Assembly (NCBI GenBank): GCA_010093515.1
Contig: MU001671.1
Coordinates: 448,813-512,812, forward strand
DNA: 64,000 nucleotides
Direction: 5' to 3'
Source: Lineolata rhizophorae
Taxonomy: Eukaryota; Ascomycota; Dothideomycetes; Lineolatales; Lineolataceae
Shown: positions 35,808 through 49,046 of the stretch, piece by piece
How positions within the stretch are numbered: position 1 is the stretch's first letter
Layout: every line of letters starts with the position of its first letter
The notes under the pieces: model-generated
Databases searched by the model: none
Told to the model about the DNA's origin: nothing
The model's input: only the letters and a program-made list of their open reading frames with translations
Made by a program: the position numbers and the translations under genes

Positions 35808-38465
35808 ATGCCGTCCCGCGCTCTCTCCAAGCTTGCGCGTCTGGCAAATGCGGCAGAACTCCCGATCTTCCCCTTCCTTGCTCCTCGCGCCTTCGCGCCG
35901 TTCCCTCGCTGGACCTCCAACTCGTCGCAAAAACGTCCCAATAGTTCGCAGGTAGCTGCGTCGACTCCAAATACCAACGAGCTTCATCAAATGGGAGACT
36001 ACAATGGCGGCCTTGGTGACGACACTCTGTCTTCAGCCCGTTCGAGCAGTTACGACAACGAAGGAGCACACCGCGCCCGTCAGCCAGCGGGACACCGGTC
36101 TCTGGACGAAAGCAAATTCAAGAGCGACAAAATGGGTGGAAACAAGATCGAGGAGATGGGTCTGTACGGGGTTCTAAAAGAACTAATGGGAGATGTTGGA
36201 GAGATGGACAATTTTAAGAGGCCCCACGAGGTAGATGGTTTGGAGCGTACAAGACCCGACGAAGCTAAGCCGCCTCGCGAATCGCAACGGCAAAACAGCG
36301 AAGCCGTCACTCCCGCCTGGGATCGTGCAATTTTGGATCTCAAGCTCAGAGCGGTTGAGCTTAAGAGTTTGCAAGAATATAACGAGAGCAAACTTCGACA
36401 GAAGTACAGCAAACGCATCATCCACCGGACAAGCGATATCGAAGAGAAATGGCGAATGATAGAGATACGAAAAAGAGGATTGAGCCAACTAGAGAAATGG
36501 CGTGTGGAGGAAAAACGGCTGAACCTCTTACGGGAGTGGCTCCAACAAGGCAAGGCCTTTAAGCCAGGCTTTGTCCCATCTCGCTATGATAATACTCGTC
36601 GCAATTTTCACGAGTCGTGGATTCAAACATATGCACCAATAGAAGCTGAGCAAAATCCGCTTTTGAAAGATCTCCGATTGGATTTCGGGATTGTTGCAGA
36701 TCCCGCGGCTCAATCTTGGGCAGCAGAGCTGCTCGAATATGGGTGCCGAGCAGGCGCTATTAGGAAACGGTGGCTTTCAATGACTATCGAGAAGAGGGGG
36801 AAGAGATGGCCTCACATCATGGGGTTCCTTCTACGCAATAACACGTCTGTTGCATGGGAAGTTCTCAGGGGAACTACAGGTTACGACGACATGCCTCCAG
36901 CATATGCCATCTGTGAGTGCTTGAGACACATTGTCGATGACTTATATGACGATTCTTCAACGACGGGCAGTGGGATTCCCCATGAGTTCATGGCCCAATT
37001 CAAGACGTTTTGGCGGTGGAATGGGCACGCTCGGCCTCTCTTGCACATGATGACGGCAATGCGTCTCATACTGCGGGCGAACGATGCGCAGGCGCGGACA
37101 CTTGCGAACATGTTTCTGGAGTATGCAAGCTTCAAACAGCTCCGAGCAATGGTACTCTGGTTTAGCGAGAGAGGCAATCCAGAACTCGCTGTGCGGGCTC
37201 TTAAACAACTGAAGATCCGTGGCGCCGACCTGAGCGGCGCCGATGTTGACCAGTGGCCTGTTCAAGTCGCTTGCATGAAGCTCTTTCATTCCGTTATCAC
37301 CAAAAGAGGCTACCAAGAGAGCGCGAGCGTCATGCAACAGGTGATGGAATTGGGCGTCAGCATCAATGTTGAGTTGGCGAGTTTCATGATGGACTCCGCC
37401 GTGGAGGCGGGCGATTTTTCTACCGCCCTTGGGATTTATAATCTCATGGTTGACACAAAACTGGAAGTTAATGGGTTCGTCTACTCTATTCTCTTGAAGG
37501 GAGCAAAAAAGTACGCCGAGCCGGACATGCTACGCAATATCATTGCGCTTTGTATGGAGAAGGCGCATTATCTGGAGTGTCCACGTACTGCCGCCGAAGT
37601 TCTTCATGCAACATATTTGACTCTGGAAAGGGGCCAACACCCGGACTTTTTCGACCTCATGCTGAAGACATACGTACGATACTGGGATGAAGCGCCTCTT
37701 TGCAAACTTGGTATCCTCCCTGAAAAGGGCGAGAACGCGGTCCCAACGTGGGAGGACATGCCCGCAATCAAGAAGCTGGAGTTGCCAGTGCCCGCCTTAG
37801 CAGTCATGCTCTTCTCATACCTCAGACATCCGCCCCAATCTTCGAGCGTATGGGATGCTGTTCGTGTCTATACGAACTTCCGTCGCCTTGCTTCCGAGGG
37901 CCACCCTCTCATAAGCAAACTAGCTAGCGAAAGCGCGATGCCGCACCATGCCTTTCTACTTGCATTCAGTCACTCTCCGCAGACGCTCGATAGCATGACT
38001 ACCGTCTTGACAGACATGCTGGCGTCTAACCCGTCTGTAGGGCACGACTCGTCCGCTCGAATTGAGGAAGCTACCTTCCCCAAAGGCGACCTCAGTTGCG
38101 GAATTACATCGAGTGATGAGGGTGCGATGAAGCGTGATCCACCTCTTCACGCGGCCCCTAGGGTCGAAACTTTTGCGATCATACTCCGCGCTTTCAACCG
38201 GTGGGGCAAATGGGAAGCTTCCGCAAAGGTTCGAGACATCATGAAGAGGAGGGGTATCGAGCCAAACCAACCGACGTGGACGACCATTATACATGGATTG
38301 TGTGCTTCTGGAAAGATTGACGAGGCGGTTGCCGAAATGCGTGAGATGGAATCGAAGGGCTACGTTGTGAATGAGTACATGCTCAAAGCTTTGGGAATGG
38401 GGCGCAATCAGGAGTTGTTAATGAGAGCGCTTAAGAACTCGTATTCATGCCATGTTCAACAATAG
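35808..38465 (+). CDS. Pentatricopeptide-repeat (PPR) protein, probably mitochondrial
   Basis: A single exon of 885 aa. The first about 40 residues are rich in Arg, Ala and Ser and almost free of acids (MPSRALSKLARLANAAE then FAPFPRW), as in a mitochondrial targeting sequence. A Lys/Arg/Glu-rich helical stretch lies around residues 195-250. The remainder is alpha-helical repeat. The last 130 residues carry the clearest PPR units (ETFAIILRAFNRWGKWEAS; NQPTWTTIIHGLCASGKIDE followed by AVAEMREMESKGY), with helix-turn-helix spacing of about 35. Fungal PPR proteins of this size bind mitochondrial RNAs to control processing, stability or translation; the target cannot be told. It converges on the alkaline phosphatase gene with about 206 bp between stops. 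Confidence 0.87.
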   Translation: MPSRALSKLARLANAAELPIFPFLAPRAFAPFPRWTSNSSQKRPNSSQVAASTPNTNELHQMGDYNGGLGDDTLSSARSSSYDNEGAHRARQPAGHRSLDESKFKSDKMGGNKIEEMGLYGVLKELMGDVGEMDNFKRPHEVDGLERTRPDEAKPPRESQRQNSEAVTPAWDRAILDLKLRAVELKSLQEYNESKLRQKYSKRIIHRTSDIEEKWRMIEIRKRGLSQLEKWRVEEKRLNLLREWLQQGKAFKPGFVPSRYDNTRRNFHESWIQTYAPIEAEQNPLLKDLRLDFGIVADPAAQSWAAELLEYGCRAGAIRKRWLSMTIEKRGKRWPHIMGFLLRNNTSVAWEVLRGTTGYDDMPPAYAICECLRHIVDDLYDDSSTTGSGIPHEFMAQFKTFWRWNGHARPLLHMMTAMRLILRANDAQARTLANMFLEYASFKQLRAMVLWFSERGNPELAVRALKQLKIRGADLSGADVDQWPVQVACMKLFHSVITKRGYQESASVMQQVMELGVSINVELASFMMDSAVEAGDFSTALGIYNLMVDTKLEVNGFVYSILLKGAKKYAEPDMLRNIIALCMEKAHYLECPRTAAEVLHATYLTLERGQHPDFFDLMLKTYVRYWDEAPLCKLGILPEKGENAVPTWEDMPAIKKLELPVPALAVMLFSYLRHPPQSSSVWDAVRVYTNFRRLASEGHPLISKLASESAMPHHAFLLAFSHSPQTLDSMTTVLTDMLASNPSVGHDSSARIEEATFPKGDLSCGITSSDEGAMKRDPPLHAAPRVETFAIILRAFNRWGKWEASAKVRDIMKRRGIEPNQPTWTTIIHGLCASGKIDEAVAEMREMESKGYVVNEYMLKALGMGRNQELLMRALKNSYSCHVQQ

Positions 38466-38671
38466 ACAGGTATTGAAAAGGGGTCGTAGGGGGTCGTAAG
38501 TCCACGGCTGCGCTTGGTCCGCTAGGAAGGCCGGTTGACACGCAAAATTCGAAATTATGCTGTATTGCATTTACTTTATGAGCCAAAACTATGTACATGC
38601 CCGCCTCGCTTTTGGCCCGATATAGATTATCCGTCTCATATTTACTGATTCCACCCTCCCCTTGCATTACC

Positions 38672-41079
38672 TTAGCAGTCCGGAGCAGTCGTCTGCGCTA
38701 GGCCCAAGCACTCCGCCATGCCGAAAAAGACATCGGTGGCGCTGTACACGCCACCAAAAAGCTCCTGGCATGGGCCCATGGCAAAGACGGGCACATCCGT
38801 CAAGCTATGGACGCCCTGGTCATCGCGCACCGGCAACGTACCATTGACGAGGTAGCCGTTGGGCGAGTCCTCTGGGTTCGCGTAGTTGTCGTCCTCGTCG
38901 ATGGGCTCGCCCTCCTCGTCCTCGAGCGGCGTGGCCGGCTCGCGGGGCCCGTCCTTGTTGACCTGGTAGTCGGCGCGGAAGTCCGGGAAGGCGCCGACGC
39001 CGTCGAACAGGGTGTAGCGCGGGTCCCAGGCGGACGGGAAGTGGTGGCCAGGCCCGTAGGTAAGGTTGCCCGAGATGGCGTACTGGGATTGGCCCGATTC
39101 CTTGTAGGTGCCGATGGCGTTGCGCTTCTGGCGGTCGGTGGCGGCGCGGTTGAGGTACATGGTGTCGACGGAGCCCATGACGTCGAAGCCGTGGCCGTGG
39201 TCGGCCGTCACGAGGATGAGCGTCTCCTCGAGGGATCCTAGAGCTGTCAACTTGTCCACGGCCGACTTGACCGAGTCGTCGAGCTCGAGCAGCTCGCCGA
39301 GGGCGCGGTCGTAATCGAGCGCGTGCATCATCTTGTCTATGGACGCGGCTTCGACCATGAGGAAGAAGCCTTCGTCAGGGCTCAGCGTGGACAGGATGTC
39401 AATGGCCTTGGTGGTCATTTCACGCAGGCCCGGCTGGTCGACAGCATCGCCACCGGATCCATCAGGAGCATTCTCCTGGTCGAGAAGGTTATCAGTGTAA
39501 ACCTAGACTGCGGTCAGCTTTGCTTTCCAGACGGATGAAGGGTATGTCGCGTCCGCCGACTAGCGCATAGGCCAGGTTGAGTGATGGGCTCTCTTACGTT
39601 GCGGTCAAGCCATTTAGACATATTGTCCACTGTAAAGATGCCCAGTGTCTTGGTGTCATTCGGTGTCGTTTCCAGTGCAGAATTGTCGTACACGACACTA
39701 TACCCAGCCTCTTCGAAGAGGGCATAGTAGTCCAAGTCGTTGTAGGATTCGCCTCCGAGCGAGGAATTGAAGAAATACTCGGCTCCACCGCCGAAGAGGA
39801 CATCTGCGCCATCCCATGGCGACCAGGTATAATTGACGTTGCCATGGAGGAAGGAATCAACGATAGCACCGGATTGGTAGCGATCCCTCGTGTGCGCCGT
39901 CAGAGCGGCAGGAGTCGCGTCGGCAATGTAGGCAGTGCTGATGATGCCGACTGCGCCGCCCCAGATGCGCTTGAAAATCTCTGCGATGGTCTCGACCTTC
40001 GGGTCGTCGAACTCATCCGGGCTCGAGTCGGCATAAACGCCCAACGCGTTAACGGTGGTCTTGTGTCCAGAGTAGAGAGTTGTCGCAGAATTTGCCGAAT
40101 CGGTGATGAAAGAGTCAATGGAGTGAGTCATTTGGTGACCGAGAACAGGGAATTTATCCATCATCTGCAAAGGGGATAAGCGTCCAGCTCATTGAGAAGT
40201 GCATTGGATTCAATTACCATCTTGGTCATGTACTTGCCGTTGACCTGCTTGTGCGCGATCAAGCGAGCCGCCTAAGTAGCGTTAGAAGTGATGTGGACAT
40301 TTGGAATAGGAATGGCATACTGTAATCATATTCGTCGTCATGCCATCCCCAATAAACAAAATCACGTTCTTGGCCTTCCTCGTCGTTTCCATATCGCGGA
40401 CAAGCCAGTTTGCTATTGTCTTGGAGCCATTGTTATAACTGAGGGTGGCCACGTACTCGCCAGGCTCATAGAGCGCAACTCTCCGGTATGCCTTGGAAGC
40501 GACATTCACCAGAGTTGGCGTGTCGTCATCCTCCGCAAAGAGATCTCGAGGTCCAAACGTCAGCGTAAATCCGGACTAAGAATAGTGCGCGAAATTAACC
40601 CACTTACCCTCATACCAATTGAAATCCCACGTCTCGAGCTCCGGTTCCTCGATGCCGAAGAACTCAGCACCCGACACGGCAGCAGAGCCGGCCTTGGCAA
40701 CGGTGAAAGTGAAGTCCTCGTCCAGTGGAAGATCGGTCGCCTCAGAGCCATTGACCGGCTGGTGGACCTCCAGCCTAATGTCAAAGTACTGCCCTGCAAG
40801 GAAGTCGGCCCTATGAAACGCTTGTTTAGTGCCTACGCGAACACTTGCATGCGACTCAGCTGAATTCCTGCGGCACTTACTGGTCAGGAGGGAAGAGGCA
40901 TCCTGCGATAGTAGTTAGCAGGTGTTTTCAAGCCGAGTGACAGCTTCCAATTCCAATTGACTCGTCGAAGGGAGCGTCATCTTACCGAAGCCTGGACAGG
41001 CACCTAACCTCTGGTAGGTCTGGGCACCGACAAGACGCAGGAAAGCAGCCGCAGCTGCGGCGAACAAGGCGTACTTCAT
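38672..41079 (-). CDS. Secreted alkaline phosphatase (PhoA superfamily)
   Basis: Seven exons (minus): 41079-40986, 40902-40881, 40810-40608, 40544-40321, 40271-40218, 40164-39598 and 39502-38672; 664 aa. It starts with a signal peptide (MKYALFAAAAAAFLRLVGA). An N-terminal beta-rich segment (about residues 35-110) precedes the catalytic domain. VILFIGDGMTTNMI gives the first metal-binding Asp. DSFITDSANSATTLYSG carries the D-S-A nucleophile motif, with Ser near residue 222. EAASIDKMMHALDYDRA and TADHGHGFDVMGS provide the remaining metal ligands. It would hydrolyse phosphomonoesters outside the cell or in the vacuole/periplasm. Exon 2 is only 22 nt. The acceptor of exon 4 (CTCGAG then ATCTC) is fixed by the conserved continuation WYEDLFAED. 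I saw no CACGTG (NUC-1/Pho4-type) site close upstream. Confidence 0.92.
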
Positions 41080-43386
41080 GGCAGGCACCTGCTTCTCAAT
41101 TGACAGTCCGAAGTTATAAAAATCCAACCAGGTGGAGCTTGAACGGAAGCTCTTGGAGCTCTAGAAGCTCTCGTGCCTTTCGAGCGGGGGATTTGCGGTT
41201 TTAATAACTGCATGGTGGGCCTGACCGCGATCCTGGGACCTGCGGCCAGGGCCCAGACGAACTAACAAGAGGCATGCCTGTACGACGTAAACGGGAACTG
41301 GACGCCGGCCTTGGCCCTCCCCCAGAAATAATGGCGAGCGATGAGCGGGCGCCGGCCACCTGGGCCAAGAAATCCTGGAATACCGTTCGGCCTAGCCGCA
41401 GGCGGAGCCCCCGCGCACGCATGTGCAGGCGCCGCTGGTCCATCGTGAGCCGCAGCGCGTTGGAAGCCGCAAGGCTGCCCGGCGGGATGCGGCAGACTCT
41501 GGGACCACGTATACGCACGACGTCGAGAGCGGACGGGCGCTAGCCACAATAGTTGCCTCTTTTAGTCTAGCGTGCGCCGGGGAAGCCCTCTGGCCGCCGA
41601 GCGCGTGGCTGAGTGCGCGCCGCTCATTGGCCGCTCCGACAAGAGGTGCGGTCTTGGCGGGTCTTGGCAAAGGCTTCACGACGCCCGCCCGCGCCGGACC
41701 GCGTAGCCAACCGGAGCAGTCCGCGGTGCATCATGGGCCTTCGAGAACATAGAAGACGTCTGCGGCGTCAAGATTGGTGGTTCGGCCCTCGCCTGGTGGC
41801 GTTGCTCGCGTTCTCCGGACGAGGCCAAGGACCGGTCGATGAACCCGTTCCTTCGCACCACCGAACTCGTGCTGCGCTCCGCCGCCGTCAATGGTTGAAC
41901 TGACTTTTGCTCATCCTATTTTCCTATGCTGACGCTCGCTAGTGTAAGTTCTTGTAGCACGGATTAGACAAAAAAAAAGAATGTGCGGCTGGGGTGTCGG
42001 CCGTCAGTTCGTTTGTAAGGCGGACTTTTCTAGCCGGGAACCTACGTAGTACGCAGTCTACAGGGTGTGGCCAGCTCCGATGGAAGTGGGTCCCAGGGGA
42101 CAGGGTATGTCTCATGTTTGTATACAATACATAGGTATATTTGGAGTAAGACTCTCCGGCCAGCCAGTGAAAGAGAAGTTTGCCTATATAATAACCGATC
42201 TATTAAGGCTCTTCTAGTCCTCTACTTGAATATTTTTTGTGTACATGCGAGCGCGTTAAAGTGTGGAGCTACGCTTTCAACATACTGTAAAATCTCGACT
42301 TAGAGCGCGTGAGAATGCAGCTCCCGAAGCCATTTTAATTGTTATATCCAACTAGTGAATAAGTATTTCAAAAACGCTGAAAATTGCTCTAGGGGGGCCC
42401 CTGTATTATCCCCTGTTTGAATCAACCCACTTCCACTGATCGGCGTCGGGTATTAGCCCCACTCCCACTGCACTCATCTTGGCTCCGCATCACACCTGCA
42501 GTTTTTGGTTGACCCTATCTTCTTGCCGGGACCTGGTCGTCGGTGCGTGTCCGAGGGAGATTTTGCCCGCAGGGCTAGCTGAAGACGGCTGCGACTCTGC
42601 GTCCCTATCGTCTGCGAATTCAGCCCTGAGTGGGACTAGTTGCTTGGCTCTTCCGATAGCTTGGGGATTGCCGAACGGGTTACCGACGCTTATACTTGCA
42701 GCTGGACACCATGGGGGTCTGCTATAGCAGGAATGCCGGCCTGGCGGTCTCGTTCTCGCCAGCCTCCGCCACTCGAGATCATGCCGTCATTTGTTCTCTA
42801 CCCAGAGTAGTGCTTGATCGCAAAGCTAGAGGGCCTGGATCCTTCTACTCGCATTCCGGTGCAGGAATAGCCAGTGAGAGTCGAAGTCAGCTATTGGCTC
42901 GTTTCTAGCAATCCTAGTACTCGGAATGGGAGATTGTCACTATTTGCTGCTGAACCGCCGCCAATGCAAGTGCAGTATCTCCATACCAATTTAGAGCCAA
43001 TAGCACCTAGAAAGTAATTCCATGCCGATAGACATGCTTTGATTTGCACAACAGTCGCACAGAAGCTAGCTTTTACAGTGTCTAATGTTGTAGAGCTCGA
43101 AGCTGGTAATGACAGTTCCCAAACAGATACGGTAATCCAAACTCATCAGTAAATCATGGTCATATTTCCATTCAAACCCAGTCCAGCTGCATTAAGCGTC
43201 TGGAACGGAGCACTGCAGCTCATGAATATTAAGTAGTCGTTCGATGTGCCCGCGGTCGAGGCACTAAACAGGGCCCAGAGTAATTACATACACTTACATC
43301 AAGGACGACCGCGGCCCTATGTATACAGACAGTTTAAATACCCAAAGGAGCGAACCACACCTTGATTCTCTCCTCCATCCAACCCT
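41080..43386. other. Gene-free region between phosphatase and desaturase
   Basis: 41110-41900 is GC-rich and open in several frames at once but has no conserved protein features. 41900-43320 is AT-richer, stop-dense and without recognisable elements apart from a TACGTAGTAC motif at about 42044. A TATAAAAA-like element (plus orientation) sits at 41116, just outside the minus-strand phosphatase start. Confidence 0.4.
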
Positions 43387-44797
43387 TCACCTCACCCCGG
43401 GAATCACCTTATCCTCATTCGCGCCCAACTCCTCTTCCTTCCACCCGCCACTTACCTCGCCGCCTTCCGCCTTGCCGCCCTCAACCTTGCTGCCTCCCCC
43501 GACCTTCCTCCCGCCCTCGCTCCGCTTGACCCGACACCACAACCCGACGTCCCTGTCCCAAACGAACTGCCACAGAACGCCGACCCACGACCGATGGCAC
43601 GGCAGGCCGTCGTAGAACTCGGCCGCGAGGCGGTTGACGCGGTGCAGCCGGCTCCAGGGCACGGCGGGGAAGTCGTGGTGCTCGTTGTGCAGGCCGACGT
43701 TGTACGTGAGCCAGTTGAGGGGCCCGTAGTACGAGTAAGTCTCTGGGACGGGGATGCTGGCCGCGGCCGGGTCGCGCGTCGCGGCCGCCTTGCCGCGCGC
43801 GGCGTCCGCTGTGCTCCCTCGTTCGAAGACGTAGTGCTCGGCGATGAAGTGTCCGGCGCAGGGGTGCAGGGAGCCGGCCAGGAAGCTGCTGACCAGCAGG
43901 TAGACGAGGGCGGTCGGGCCCCAGAGCTTAACGATGACGACGTCGAATAGGAGTTGGCCGGCGACGTTGAGCGCGTGCGTGCGTGTCAGGGGCACGCGGT
44001 AGACGAACATGGGCCGTAGGGCGTAGAAGAAGATCTGGAAGGTGCAGAAGAAGGCCTTGCCAGCGACGGAGTCGAAGAAGAAAGCTTCGAGCGCGGTAGG
44101 GATGTCGGTGTCGAGGCCGTCGACGCCGAGGGATTTATGGTGCGTGAGGTGGTAGGGCTGTCCAGATCGGATTTATGTTAGCATTACCTTGCACGAGTCC
44201 AAGTGCATCGGTTTTGAATTGTCGTAGGAGACCCTAGCGAGAAGAATTGCACTCACCCTAAATGACGCACTATAAGGGATGCCGATAGGTAGGTTCGCTA
44301 CAATAGCAAGCAGCCTGTTCGCCTCCGGGGAGCGGAACGCCAGGTTGTGTGATATCTCGTGGATGGCAAGGAAGAGGTTCTGATTCGCCGTGGCGCCGAC
44401 GACGTACGCGGTGAGCAGGAAGCGCCAGGAGAAGACGGGGACATCGCGCAGGAGGTAAGCGCACAGCGTCTGCAGCGACACGACGGCGAGGACGAGGTAT
44501 TTGGTCAGAGGCTCGGGCCCGCAAAGCTTGGTCACCTGGGACGCACGCAAGGTTAGCTGTCGAAGAGCCTCGACGAGTCGTTGGGTGGGTCGGTACCTCC
44601 GGGTGCGCCTTGATGATGGCCATTCTCCTGCTTCGGTGCGGCTCCTCGGTGTACGTCCAGAAAAACTTGTCGTAATCGTCTACCGGCGTCTCCTCGGGCT
44701 TTCCGCTTCCGTCCACAACGCGGATGGAGTCGTCTTTGCGCTTGTTGGCTCCCGCAACAACAGTCGTGCCAGTGGTAGAGGCCGAGGGAGGTGCCAT
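43387..44797 (-). CDS. Sphingolipid delta-4 desaturase
   Basis: Exons (minus) 44797-44597, 44535-44257 and 44157-43387 give 416 aa. ER membrane di-iron enzyme that inserts the 4,5-trans double bond into dihydroceramide during glucosylceramide synthesis. The N-terminus has the family signature (FFWTYTEEPHRSRR). The three histidine boxes are present: HEISHN (about 126-131), HLTHH (163-167) and HNEHH (317-321). Hydrophobic spans flank box 1 (LVLAVVSLQTLCAYLL; FLLTAYVVGATANQNLFL) and lie between boxes 2 and 3. An Ala/Arg-rich insert (about residues 274-298) precedes the TYSYYGPLNWLTYNVG region. The Gly/Glu/Lys-rich C-terminal 50 residues are unconserved. ATG at 44797 is chosen because the upstream open codons lack an ATG. 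Confidence 0.94.
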
Positions 44798-45238
44798 GCC
44801 GTCGAAGCTCAAGGGCGCGCGAGTTACTTATAAATGGGTGCAATGCAAAAGCAGACGTCGAGCGCCGGATTGTTCGTCGCAAACGAGGGGAATCGTGCTG
44901 GAGGCACGGGGCCGCGGCGTCCGGGGATTTCTGGCGGATGCGATGGAGCGGTGGAGCCTGCGTCGTCGAGGGGTTGCTCTTGGCAGGCACCCACCGGGGC
45001 CCATCCGCGCCACAGGCCCCTGGCCGCAACGGTCCCGCACCCAGTCACGTGTCACGGCATTCGCTCTTCTTTGTCCGGCCGACGGGTCTACGTAGTACTT
45101 CATTATTGCGGCCTAATTGAATAGAGACAAGCACTGGGTGGGGCCATTCACTACGCTACAACACGCAAAGATCCAATTTCTTTTCAGATTTATGGAGCCC
45201 TTTCCGTCCAAAACGCCCGCACGAGGAGGAGGAGCCCA

Positions 45239-46889
<1,651 letters not shown>

Positions 46890-47340
46890 GGCTGCTGAGC
46901 GAAGGCCGGTAAGGCTACGGTCGGCCGGTTGTAGAAGCAAAGGCAAGAGAAGAAGAAGACAATGTAGGCAGTCTAGCTGGAGACGGGCACCGTGCGCCGC
47001 GCAGGCCCAAGAATTTATGCCGGAGAGAACGTTGTGTGCAGCGGGCCCCGCCTTTGGCCGCGGGCCCGGGGCTCGCCTGCCGGGCGGCGCGTGGCTCTGC
47101 GGCGCTGGGTCGGCGTTCGGCACCGCGGCCAAGGCCGTTGTGGCGCATGCACGCCCCGGCGCGGCGGGGAGCTCCACCAAGCTCATGACGCAGCGCCGCC
47201 GTCCGGTCTACCTATCCTCGCCTTCCTCCCTGCCCCGTCATCGTCCTCATCGTCAAACTCCCGCCCGCACACCTCGATTCGCGCCCCAATTGCCGGCCGG
47301 CTGCGGAAAGGCCCTTCCCGAACCGTGTTCCGAATGACGG
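46890..47340. promoter_or_regulatory. Shared divergent promoter, MetAP2 / J-protein
   Basis: 451 bp between two ATGs pointing away from each other, the only place where both promoters can lie. The MetAP2-proximal half is AG-rich on the plus strand; the rest is GC-rich. No TATA box is evident. Confidence 0.5.
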
Positions 47341-48433
47341 ATGCCACTCCGCTCCGGGCTAATTCAATTCGCGCCCCCCCGGCTGGCCTCGTCCTGGTCG
47401 ACATGGCTCGGTGGCCACGTGCGCAGCAGCCGTCGCGGCGGCGGCGACGGCCTGAGGCAGCCGCGCGGGCAGCCGCTCTACGCACGGCGGGGCTTTCACA
47501 GCTCGAGTGCCTACCGCGCCGATGAGGGCAAGGACTACTACTCCGCGTTGGAACTATCGCCATCTGCGAGCGCGGCCGAGATCAAACGGTGCGTCTTGAG
47601 TCGCCTCCCCTCCCAACTGCCACGCGCTAAGATCTCCCTCCTTCTCCCGCCCCACCCGCAGCCGATTCTACACCCTCTCCAAAAAGCACCACCCGGACCG
47701 CAACCCGTCCGACCCGACCGCCTCCGCCCGCTTCGTCGCCGTCTCCGAAGCCTACGCCGTCCTCGGCTCCGCCGACAAGCGCGCCAAGTACGACCGCGAG
47801 CACCCCCACCTGCACACGCGGCATCACCACCACCACCACCACCGGGCCCACCACGCGCCCCACCCGCGCGGCTCGCACAGCAGCTCGCAAGCCGCGCCCG
47901 GCCCCGGCAGCCGCGCGCCCTCGGGCCTCTCCCGCCGCCGCGCCCCCTTCCGCGGCCCGCCGCCCTCCTTCTACGCCGCCGGGGGCTACGGCGCACACGC
48001 GCGCCGCCGCGCCGCCGCGGGCTCCTCGTCCTCCTCCACCACCTCGTCCTCGTCCTCCCCCTCCACCGGCCCTGGCTCCGCCTCCTCGTCCGCCCCGGGC
48101 CCCGACGCCGCGCCCTTCGACGACGCGGCCCACCTGCGCACGCACCGCGGGCTCGGCGGCCGCTTCGCCGCGCGCCGCGCCGACGACGCCTTCGCCGCCG
48201 CCGCCGCCGCCGAGGCCGAGGCCGCCGCTGCCGGCGGCTGGAGCGTGCTGTTGGGGTTCGTGCTCGTGAGCGGCGTCGTGGCTGTGTGTGTGGGGTTGGG
48301 CGCGCTGTTGGGGGGGCGGGGGGGCGGTGGTGGTGGTGGTGGGACTGGGGTTGGGGGTGGGGGTGGGGGAGGAGGGGCGGCGTCGAAGGGGAAGAGGAGG
48401 GAGGTGGAAGGGGAGAGGGAGAGGGAGAGGTGA
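47341..48433 (+). CDS. J-domain (DnaJ-type) co-chaperone, probably mitochondrial membrane
   Basis: Exons 47341-47588 and 47662-48433 give 339 aa. A basic N-terminus (RRGFHSSSAYRA just before the domain) resembles a mitochondrial presequence. The J domain spans about residues 65-130: DYYSALELSPSASAAEIK, then FYTLSKKHHPDRN with the HPD triad that stimulates Hsp70, then FVAVSEAYAVLGSADKRAKYD. No Gly/Phe or zinc-finger region follows, making it a type III J-protein. The middle is His-rich (seven consecutive His), then Ser/Ala-rich. One membrane span (SVLLGFVLVSGVVAVCVGLGAL) precedes a Gly-rich and charged tail. Layout recalls inner-membrane J-proteins such as Jid1, but I cannot assign orthology. 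The intron in the J domain is fixed by the EIKRRFY join. Confidence 0.88.
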
Positions 48434-49046
48434 GGAGGGCTGGAGTGTGTGTGATGTGCAAAGTGGTATAATGGTGTGGGCTATATATTAGAATATGTTT
48501 GGACGTTGCGAATGTGGGTCTGGCGTATATATACACGGCAGGAGAATGGCAACATTCCTACGTTTAGAGCGCAATAGAGTACCGATGTCCATGGATCGGC
48601 CATCTCTTACAGCGGAACTTTCCACGTTTAGCGAGACCTTCTTCGGGCTTCCTTTCGGGAGTCACATAATGACAATCGTCACTCGAAAGCCACAACAAGC
48701 CAAGAATGCGGTCGAACTAGCGAAAAGAAAATGGTGCTAAAAGTGCTAGTACAGCTATACAGACATCACACGCCACACGGCAACCAAGGGAAAAAAGCAA
48801 GTCGAGTTCTGGAGGACGGCGCAATTTAGTTGGCGCGCGGCAGTCCTCCTTCCCTCACTTTCTAATGGGCTCTAGCAATCACCACATCTCCAAGTCGTTT
48901 CGGGTCCATATGGAAAAGAGCCCGGATGAGCAGCCCTTTTTCCCCCCATCGACGCTCCAGCCATCCCCTCCCCGTCCACCATGTCACCCCTCTACGGCAA
49001 AAAAACCCGCGGTGATCCATGTACAATCGTTCCACCGGTACGGAGC
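48434..49046. other. Short intergenic region
   Basis: Non-coding DNA between the stops of the convergent J-protein and VDAC genes, presumably both 3' UTRs and terminators. Nothing further recognised. Confidence 0.45.

Noticed and set aside
41423-41903. Open frames in the GC-rich part upstream of the phosphatase
   Set aside because: Open in several frames on both strands with no conserved residues; explained by composition.
47538-48536. Arg/Pro-rich open frames opposite the J-protein gene
   Set aside because: Caused by very high GC content; the plus strand has the HPD J domain and a membrane helix.
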